From an uncultured bacterium (GTDB lineage: Bacteria > Bipolaricaulota > Bipolaricaulia > UBA7950 > UBA9294): a DNA stretch of 9,901 nt. Below the pieces are notes generated by a model. That model saw nothing but the letters and a program-made list of their open reading frames with translations, searched no databases and was not told the origin of the DNA. Shown piece by piece: positions 4,977 to 9,901 of this stretch. Position 1 is the stretch's first letter. Each line of letters starts with the position of its first letter. The DNA lies in contig CAIOLV010000100.1 in the NCBI GenBank assembly GCA_903859225.1, forward strand, positions 1 to 9,901, written 5' to 3'. A program made the translations under genes and the position numbers.

Positions 4977-5731
4977 TACGCCCGGCCGTTGAGCTCGACG
5001 TCGACCTCATCGCGCAGGCGGCCGACGAGGTCGTAGGCCGCCTGCACCGCAGCGTCTTCACCATAGATGAGGAGAGAGACGCTGCCGCGGCCTGCGCCGA
5101 CGCCGTTCGACGTTACGTGCACCGCATCCACGTCGCAGAGGAGGTGGAGCGCTTCGATCTCGGTGACGATCTGCCCGTGCAGCGGGAAGATCCCGCAGGG
5201 GAGGCCGTCGTGGAGCGCGATCCTGCCCACTCCCATCTCCTGCGACAGGTCGATCACCGATGTGTGGATCGACTTCGAGACGCTGATCGGAATCACGAGA
5301 TCCACTCCGCGCGCTGCGGCGGCGGCGACGTAGCGGCCGACCGTGCCGCCGGTGGTCGACGCGAGCAGGACACCGACGATGCCCCACGGGTCGAGCGCGT
5401 TGCCGCCCTTGATCACGACATCGCCCGCTGCGAGCGAGCTAAGCGTCTTGTCCGGGGTCTCGTCCGTCGGCTTCCCGCGGACGAGAACGATTTCCTCCAT
5501 CTCGCCCACGCGGGCGTTCACGTTCCAACGTTGGTCGATGAATCCGGCCGCGTACGCGCCGCGGTCGATCGCTTTGCCGCATAGCTCCTCGGCGACGAAC
5601 GCGTTCGTCGTGCCCCGCGTGATCACGACCCGCCCTCCGCCGAGAGCCCGCCGGACACTCGGGTGAGCGCCCACGCCTTTGGCGATCAGTCGCTTCGATG
5701 CCGCGGAACTCAAGACCACGGATGCATTCAT
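4976..5731 (-). CDS. Unrecognised conserved-looking 251-aa protein heading the ruv operon
   Basis: I do not recognise the family with certainty. There is no signal peptide or membrane segment; it looks cytosolic and alpha/beta. Motif-like stretches suggest an enzyme or ligand binder: SKRLIAKGVGAHPSV (12-26), VVITRGTTNAFVAEEL (35-50), GDVVIKGGNALDP (103-115), STTGGTVGRYV (125-135), VDLVIPISVSKSI (153-165), and the C-terminal HVTSNGVGAGRGSVSLLIYG (205-224) with a Gly-rich turn, followed by a helix-strand end. The repeated strand-Gly-helix pattern would fit a Rossmann-like or NagB/RpiA-type phosphate-binding fold, but that is inference. The start at ATG 5731 is supported by AGGAG (5738-5742) 6 nt upstream. 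It is the first gene of the operon, with stop and yigZ start sharing one base, so it is co-expressed with ruvA and ruvX. Confidence 0.8.
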   Translation of the reverse strand: MNASVVLSSAASKRLIAKGVGAHPSVRRALGGGRVVITRGTTNAFVAEELCGKAIDRGAYAAGFIDQRWNVNARVGEMEEIVLVRGKPTDETPDKTLSSLAAGDVVIKGGNALDPWGIVGVLLASTTGGTVGRYVAAAAARGVDLVIPISVSKSIHTSVIDLSQEMGVGRIALHDGLPCGIFPLHGQIVTEIEALHLLCDVDAVHVTSNGVGAGRGSVSLLIYGEDAAVQAAYDLVGRLRDEVDVELNGRA

Positions 5732-5743
5732 CTGGATCTCCTG

Positions 5744-5786
5744 TTTGCGAAAGGGTTTGCGAATATGCTATAAGGTGCACCGCACC
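5744..5786. repeat. Direct repeat and palindrome in the divergent promoter region
   Basis: TTTGCGAA occurs twice, at 5744-5751 and 5756-5763, a 12-bp spacing, between and over the -35 and spacer of the plus-strand promoter. Just downstream, GGTGC (5774-5778) and GCACC (5782-5786) form an inverted repeat around ACC, containing the 8-bp palindrome GGTGCACC. Both are placed where an operator would control either promoter. Confidence 0.55.
5745..5774 (+). promoter_or_regulatory. Promoter of the acyl-CoA synthetase operon
   Basis: TTGCGA (5745-5750), an 18-nt spacer and an extended -10 TGC-TATAAG (5766-5774) match consensus at 4 and 5 of 6 positions. The start of transcription falls near 5781, inside a small inverted repeat, 42 nt before ATG 5823. 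Confidence 0.55.
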
Positions 5787-5793
5787 AAAGCAA
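5765..5793 (-). promoter_or_regulatory. Candidate promoter of the minus-strand ruv operon
   Basis: On the minus strand TTGCTT (5793-5788) and TAGCAT (5770-5765) are 17 nt apart, matching 3 and 4 of 6 consensus bases. The A+T-rich TATAGCATATT offers other -10 registers. It would start transcription near 5758, about 27 nt before ATG 5731, and overlaps the divergent promoter of the acyl-CoA synthetase gene. Confidence 0.35.
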
Positions 5794-5822
5794 AACCTCG
5801 AACGGACAAGGTGGTCATCTCG

Positions 5823-7448
5823 ATGCGTTACGACAGGGCCAGTTACGAAAAGGAAGTCAGGGACTTCGTCTGGAACGTCCCTGCGAACTACAACATCGTC
5901 GACGTCGTAGAGGGGCACGCGAAGAAGAACCCAACCAAGCTCGCCATCCTGTGGGAAGATGCCGAAGGGAACGCAAGGAAGATGACCTACGGCGAGCTGG
6001 TCGACGGGATGCATCGCTTCGGCGACTCCCTCATGAAGCTCGGCCTGAAGAAGCGCGAGCCGGTGATGCATATCCTGCCTCGAATTCCTGAGGCGCACGT
6101 CGCACAGCTGGGAACGTTCGTCGCCGGCGGCGTCGCCGTGCCGTGCTCGGAGATGCTGAAAGAGAAAGAGGTCCTTTACCGCTCCCAGGCCTCCGGAGCG
6201 CGGATCATCGTCGCCGACACGTCGACGGCAGGGATCGTCGAGTCCGTGCGGGGGCAGTGCCCGCTTGAAGTGTTCATCCTGATCGGCGCGAATGAGCCAC
6301 GGAAGGGCTGGCTGCGGTTCGAGGACCTCGTGATGTCCGGAAGTCCGAACGTGAAGAAGATCTCTCTCGTCGCTGAGGACCCGATGACGATCAATTTCAC
6401 CTCGGGGACGACGGGAAATCCCAAGCCCGTCGTGCACAAGCACCACTGGATGTTCTGCCACAACCGCGTCACGGCCCGCTACTGGTACGATGCCGACGAG
6501 TCGGACATTGTCTGGGCAACGACGGCGCCGGGCTGGGCAAAGTGGTACTGGAGCCCGGTCGGCGTTTCCCTGACGACCGGCGCAACCCAGCTCATCTACA
6601 GCGGCCGGTTCGACGGCGAGCGCTATCTCGAGCTCCTTTCGAAGTACAAGGTGACGAAGCTCTGCTGCACGCCGACCGAGTATAGACTGTTCGCGCAGCT
6701 GCCTGATATGGGGAAGCACAAGATCTACTTGAAGGACGCGTTGTCGGCCGGCGAGCCGCTCAACGTCGAGCCGATTGAAGCCTTCAAGCGTGCGTTCGGA
6801 GTCACGATCCGCGACGGCTACGGACAGACCGAGAGTGTCTGCCTTGTCTGCAACCTGCCGGGTCTGCCGGTGAAGCCCGGGGCCATGGGTCTCCCGTCTC
6901 CGGGGCCCGGCGTCGTTCTCATCGACGACAACGGCAACCTGGTCAAGCAGGGCGAGGTGGGCGAGATCGCGCTGAAACCGGGGAACCCTGCGATTTTCGA
7001 CGGCTACTGGAACGCTCCCGAGCTCGACAAAGACGCGTTCTCCGGCGGCTGGTACCGCACGGGGGACCTTGCGAAGGCGGACAAGGACGGGTATCTCTTC
7101 TTTGAGGGCCGTGCCGACGACGTCATCTTGACGTCGGGCTATCGCATCGGCCCGTTCGAGGTCGAGGACGCGCTTGTCAGCCATCCTGCCGTCGTCGAAG
7201 CGGCCGCCGTGGCCGCGCCGCACCGCGAGCGGGGCGAGATCGTCAAGGCGTTCGTCGTCCTCGCCAAAGGCTACGCACCGTCCGACGAGTTGACGAAAGA
7301 GCTCCAAGACCACGTGAAGAAGGTCACGGCGCCCTACAAGTACCCGCGTGCAATCGACTACGTGACCGAGCTTCCGAAGACGATGAGCGGCAAGATCAAG
7401 CGTGCCGAGTTGAAGCGAAAGGAATGGGAGGGCTGGGACAGGCGATGA
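5823..7448 (+). CDS. AMP-forming acyl-CoA synthetase (acetate/medium-chain type)
   Basis: 541-aa member of the ANL adenylate-forming superfamily; it activates a carboxylic acid with ATP to acyl-AMP and then to acyl-CoA. Motifs in order: P-loop TSGTTGNPKPVVH (193-205), YGQTES (333-338), WYRTGDLA (410-417), the hinge and A8 region GRADDVILTSGYRIGPFEVE (429-448), and MSGKIKR (521-527) with catalytic K524 near the C-terminus. GYRIGPFEVEDALVSHPAV and the aromatic APGWAKWYWSPV (235-246) resemble the medium-chain acyl-CoA synthetase (ACSM) branch rather than classic Acs; the substrate is undetermined. No signal peptide: cytosolic. ATG 5823 is chosen because AAGGTGG (5808-5814) lies 8 nt upstream and family similarity begins there; the open frame back to 5679 runs across the promoter into the divergent gene. 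It overlaps the next gene by 4 bp. Confidence 0.92.
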   Translation: MRYDRASYEKEVRDFVWNVPANYNIVDVVEGHAKKNPTKLAILWEDAEGNARKMTYGELVDGMHRFGDSLMKLGLKKREPVMHILPRIPEAHVAQLGTFVAGGVAVPCSEMLKEKEVLYRSQASGARIIVADTSTAGIVESVRGQCPLEVFILIGANEPRKGWLRFEDLVMSGSPNVKKISLVAEDPMTINFTSGTTGNPKPVVHKHHWMFCHNRVTARYWYDADESDIVWATTAPGWAKWYWSPVGVSLTTGATQLIYSGRFDGERYLELLSKYKVTKLCCTPTEYRLFAQLPDMGKHKIYLKDALSAGEPLNVEPIEAFKRAFGVTIRDGYGQTESVCLVCNLPGLPVKPGAMGLPSPGPGVVLIDDNGNLVKQGEVGEIALKPGNPAIFDGYWNAPELDKDAFSGGWYRTGDLAKADKDGYLFFEGRADDVILTSGYRIGPFEVEDALVSHPAVVEAAAVAAPHRERGEIVKAFVVLAKGYAPSDELTKELQDHVKKVTAPYKYPRAIDYVTELPKTMSGKIKRAELKRKEWEGWDRR

Positions 7449-8290
7449 TCCCTCGGAGAGCCGCAGCGGCTGCCGTTGTCTTCTTTGCCCTCGTGCTGGG
7501 GGCAGCGAGCGGCCACGCTGGCGGCCTCGATCTGGGGTGCGAGATCATCTCGCTTGATGTCGCCGGGACCCTGCCGAGGGTCCCGGTTGCTCTTCACGCC
7601 GCCTCCGACGAATGGCTCGCCCTCCTCGCCGACCGCGGGATGCCTGCGGACGAACTTGCCGACCTGGCGGCGGACTTCGACTCCGCGATCGCGGACCTGA
7701 ATGCGGGCCTCACGACGTTTCCGACACTGGTTCCCCTTCCCTTGTTCGGAGGGGGAATCGAGATTCCGCTTCCCTTTGTGGTGGTTGACGGTGTGCGGCT
7801 TTTCGGCGGAGTCCTGAGTAGCGGGATGGTCCGCGGCATCGCGAGCATGGCGGGAGTCGAGATCCCCGATCCGCTCTTGGACGAGGAATTCCCACTGGGC
7901 GACGAGACGGCGCACTTCACCGTGAATGCTGATCTATCCGCGTGGGCCATCTCCGTCGAAGCGGTGAAGCGGCTTGACATCGTTGTTGCGGCGCTCAACC
8001 TGTCGGCGGGGATCGACTACAGCGGCGGCGCGGTGACCGTCGATGTCGGTCGTGAGCTTCCGCCGGAGTGGGTGGAGGGCGTCGATGCGGCGCTCGCCGC
8101 TCTTCACCTGGACGACATTCGCTGGTCGGCGCTCGCTGCGCACATCGGCGCGCGTTTGGAGATCGGCTTCCCGTTCCTGCGACTGTATGCTGAAGCGAGA
8201 CTCGTCCAGCCGCTCTTGGAGTGGGTCGGATGGTGGAACCTCCATATGGGAGGCTTGTCGGGCTCTGTGGGAGTGGTGATCCGTTTCTGA
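7445..8290 (+). CDS. Exported beta-rich protein, possible outer-membrane barrel
   Basis: 281-aa protein of unrecognised family. The N-terminus is a textbook Sec signal: two Arg (4-5), a hydrophobic core (AAAAAVVFFALVLGAA, 6-21) and a probable cut after SGHA (residue 25). The mature part alternates polar and hydrophobic residues in many stretches (IEIPLPFVVV, HFTVNADLSAWAISVE, AVTVDVG, GARLEIGFPFLRLYAEARL), and the chain ends in GSVGVVIRF. A C-terminal Phe on such a strand is the usual recognition signal for outer-membrane barrel assembly. A helical region at about 55-90 may be periplasmic. ATG 7445 is chosen for its 4-bp overlap (ATGA) with the synthetase stop and for the signal peptide; the frame also opens at 7424 with a poorly spaced SD. 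Its stop shares one base with the cdd start, so the gene is locked between two enzymes. Function unknown. Confidence 0.8.
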   Translation: MIPRRAAAAAVVFFALVLGAASGHAGGLDLGCEIISLDVAGTLPRVPVALHAASDEWLALLADRGMPADELADLAADFDSAIADLNAGLTTFPTLVPLPLFGGGIEIPLPFVVVDGVRLFGGVLSSGMVRGIASMAGVEIPDPLLDEEFPLGDETAHFTVNADLSAWAISVEAVKRLDIVVAALNLSAGIDYSGGAVTVDVGRELPPEWVEGVDAALAALHLDDIRWSALAAHIGARLEIGFPFLRLYAEARLVQPLLEWVGWWNLHMGGLSGSVGVVIRF

Positions 8291-8673
8291 TGAACGATCG
8301 GGATCTCGTGAAGCTGGCCAACGATGTGCGGCGCCACGCGTACGCGCCGTATTCGCGGTTTCCTGTGGGTGCGGCGCTCCTCTGCGCTGACGGGACCGTC
8401 GTGACGGGCGTCAACATCGAGAACGCCGTGAACGGCCTCTCCCTCTGCGCCGAACGCGTCGCCTTGTTCAAGGCGATCTCTGACGGGAAGCGAGAGTTTG
8501 TGAAGATCGCCGTGTCGTGTGAGTCCGACCACTGCCGCCCTTGCGGCGCGTGCCGTCAGGTCCTGCACGAGCACGCGCCGAAGCTTGAGATCCTCATGGG
8601 GAGTCCGAGCGGCGACTTCGTGCGGACGACGATCGCCGAGCTTTTGCCGGACGCATTCACCCTGAAGCCGTAG
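8290..8673 (+). CDS. cdd: Cytidine deaminase
   Basis: 127-aa zinc-dependent homotetrameric-type cytidine deaminase; it converts cytidine and deoxycytidine to uridine and deoxyuridine in pyrimidine salvage. Signature residues are all present: APYSRFPVGAAL (19-30), VNIEN (41-45) that binds the ribose, CAERVALFKA (53-62) with zinc ligand C53 and proton-shuttle E55, and PCGACRQVL (84-92) with zinc ligands C85 and C88. After NIEN the usual Ala-Ser-Tyr-Gly type sequence reads AVNG, a modest deviation. Length matches short bacterial CDAs. The ATG shares one base with the upstream stop (TGATG), and only a distant GGGAG precedes it, so translation depends on reading of the exported-protein gene. It faces the phosphorylase gene, which acts on its product. 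Confidence 0.94.
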   Translation: MNDRDLVKLANDVRRHAYAPYSRFPVGAALLCADGTVVTGVNIENAVNGLSLCAERVALFKAISDGKREFVKIAVSCESDHCRPCGACRQVLHEHAPKLEILMGSPSGDFVRTTIAELLPDAFTLKP

Positions 8674-8696
8674 GGTACCGCCTTGTTTAGCTACGG
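8668..8696. other. Inverted repeat between convergent cdd and phosphorylase genes
   Basis: CCGTAG (8668-8673, containing the cdd stop) and CTACGG (8691-8696) are exact inverted copies with a 17-nt loop. The whole gap between the convergent genes is only 46 bp (8674-8719). There is no T-run, so a terminator role is possible but weakly supported. Confidence 0.3.
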
Positions 8697-8719
8697 GGGC
8701 AGTGCCTGGCAGCGGTCGG

Positions 8720-9901
8720 TCAGGTGGTTCCGAGGATACGTTCGACGATGAGCGGCGGAGGCGCGCACGGCGCTCCGCTGGAGTCGATCTCGTAGGCCGA
8801 CTCGATCAAGCGCCGCGCATCGGCGAGCCGCGCCACGTCATTCACGTGCAACACGGCGAGCGTGCCCGCCTTCTCCACGTGCTCGCCGATCTTCGCCACG
8901 ATCTCGACCCCGACGGCCGGATCAATCGCATCTTCCTTCTTCGTTCTCCCGGCGCCGAGGGCGTTGGCTGCCCGCCCGATAGAGAGAGCATCGAGACGGC
9001 GCACGGTTCCGGCCACATTCGCGCGGACGTCGATCCTCTGTGCTGCCTGAGGCAGGAGGCGGGGGTTCTCGAGGACGTGGACATCGCCGCCCTGGTTCTG
9101 GATGAGGTCGCGGAACTTCGCGAGGGCCTTCCCTTTCGCGAGCAACGCCCGCAGTTCGTCCACGGCGGAGACGCGATCGGTCGCGTTCCCAGAGAAGACG
9201 AGGAGCTCGGCGCCGAGTTCGAAGCACAGCGTCGCCAGGTCCTCGGGTCCTTTCCCCTGGAGGGTCTCGATCGCTTCCTTGACCTCGAGTGCGTTGCCGA
9301 CGGTGCGGCCGAGCGGCTGAGACATGTCCGTGATGACGGCCGCCATCTTGCGGCCGAGCTTTGCGCCAATTGCGACGAGCGCCTGCGCCAGGCGGCGCGA
9401 GTCCTCGAGCCGCGGGAGGAAGGCCCCGGAGCCTGTCTTCACGTCAATGACGATGGCTTGCGCTCCGCCGGCGATCTTCTTCGACATGATCGACGCGACG
9501 ATGAGCGGGAGCGAGTCGACCGTCGCGGTGACGTCCCGCAGCTCGTAGAGAATCCGATCGGCGGGCACCATGTCTGCTGTGTGGTCGGCAAGTGCGAGGC
9601 CCGTCTTGCGCACGAGATCGAGGAAGCGGGCGCGGTCGAGGTCCGTGCGGAATCCGGGAATCGACTCGAGCTTGTCGATCGTTCCGCCGGTGTGGCCGAG
9701 AGCGCGTCCCGAAAGCTTCCCCACCTTGAGTCCGGCCGCGGCGAGAAGGGGGATGAGGACGAGCGTCGTCTTGTCTCCCACTCCTCCAGTTGAATGCTTG
9801 TCGACGGTGTACCCGCCGAGATCGTCAGGGGTGAACATCGAACCCGAATGCGCCATGACATCGGTCAAGACGGCGGTCTCTTCGTCATTCATGCCGCGGA
9901 G
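8720..9901 (-). CDS. pdp: Pyrimidine-nucleoside phosphorylase, N-terminus cut by window edge
   Basis: Splits uridine, deoxyuridine or thymidine with phosphate into base and (deoxy)ribose-1-phosphate. 393 residues are visible; the frame stays open to the edge (Leu-Arg-Gly before Met 9892), and the family usually has about 45 more residues, so Met 9892 is internal. Counting from that Met: the phosphate-binding KHSTGGVGDK (32-41), the family signature KLSGRALGHTGGTIDKLESI (59-78), PADRILYELRDVTATVDSLP, SIMSKKIAGG, DVKTGSGAF, and DMSQPLGRTVGNALEVKEAI, then the C-terminal PYNP domain (LGAGRTKKEDAIDPAVG). Several of these match Bacillus-type PyNP more than E. coli DeoA, so broad pyrimidine specificity is likelier than strict thymidine phosphorylase. 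It is convergent with cdd across 46 bp. Cytosolic, no regulation visible in the window. Confidence 0.94.
   Translation of the reverse strand, partial: LRGMNDEETAVLTDVMAHSGSMFTPDDLGGYTVDKHSTGGVGDKTTLVLIPLLAAAGLKVGKLSGRALGHTGGTIDKLESIPGFRTDLDRARFLDLVRKTGLALADHTADMVPADRILYELRDVTATVDSLPLIVASIMSKKIAGGAQAIVIDVKTGSGAFLPRLEDSRRLAQALVAIGAKLGRKMAAVITDMSQPLGRTVGNALEVKEAIETLQGKGPEDLATLCFELGAELLVFSGNATDRVSAVDELRALLAKGKALAKFRDLIQNQGGDVHVLENPRLLPQAAQRIDVRANVAGTVRRLDALSIGRAANALGAGRTKKEDAIDPAVGVEIVAKIGEHVEKAGTLAVLHVNDVARLADARRLIESAYEIDSSGAPCAPPPLIVERILGTT

Noticed and set aside
5439..7313. 624-residue open frame on the minus strand antisense to the acyl-CoA synthetase gene
   Set aside because: Arg/Asp/Val-rich reading with no family motif, lying opposite an unmistakable ANL enzyme and running through the divergent promoter region. 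It is a high-GC shadow.
8702..9793. 363-residue open frame on the plus strand opposite the phosphorylase gene
   Set aside because: Low-complexity Arg/Glu/Asp/His composition and fully antisense to a gene with clear family signatures.

Overview
The window is about 62% G+C by eye, densely coded on both strands, and reads as ordinary chromosome from an uncultured-type Gram-negative (diderm) bacterium. The signs for a diderm are a Sec-exported protein whose last residue is Phe, as in outer-membrane beta-barrels, and a membrane-anchored Ig/PKD-like surface protein. The phylum cannot be fixed from the sequence; a candidate lineage such as Bipolaricaulota/Acetothermia is only a guess. No tRNA, rRNA, CRISPR array, insertion sequence or prophage gene was seen.

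Layout. (1) 174-1139 (+) is a membrane-anchored, Cys-rich protein with two Ig/PKD-like domains; its 3' end overlaps the convergent YciI-family gene by 28 bp. (2) 1112-1776 (-) is a two-gene unit, DUF4342 then YciI. (3) 1777-1985 is a divergent control region with a degenerate 46-bp tandem repeat, a perfect 10-bp-stem palindrome and the prfB promoter. (4) 1986-3081 (+) is prfB (release factor 2), whose reading frame is broken at codon 21 by an in-frame TGA inside a classic CTT-TGA-C +1 frameshift site. (5) 3174-3350 (+) is a 58-residue ribbon-helix-helix protein with a GTG start and a strong extended -10 promoter; its stop codon interlocks with that of ruvX. (6) 5731 down to 3347 (-) is a tight four-gene operon: an unrecognised 251-aa protein, yigZ/IMPACT family, ruvA, ruvX. 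All junctions are 1-4 bp stop/start overlaps. (7) 5732-5822 is a 91-bp divergent control region with direct and inverted repeats. (8) 5823-8673 (+) is a coupled three-gene unit: an AMP-forming acyl-CoA synthetase, an exported beta-rich protein, and cytidine deaminase (cdd). (9) 8720-9901 (-) is pyrimidine-nucleoside phosphorylase, convergent with cdd and cut by the right edge about 45 residues short of its N-terminus.

How the genes fit together. ruvA and ruvX give a recombination/repair theme to the minus-strand operon. cdd and the phosphorylase are consecutive steps of pyrimidine nucleoside salvage, here convergent rather than co-directional. The acyl-CoA synthetase operon is a mixed assembly whose logic is not obvious. 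The least ordinary items are the autoregulatory RF2 frameshift with an SPY in place of SPF, the tandem-repeat control region upstream of it, the hidden RHH gene, and the unknown protein heading the ruv operon. I did not find a new multi-gene defence or mobile system.
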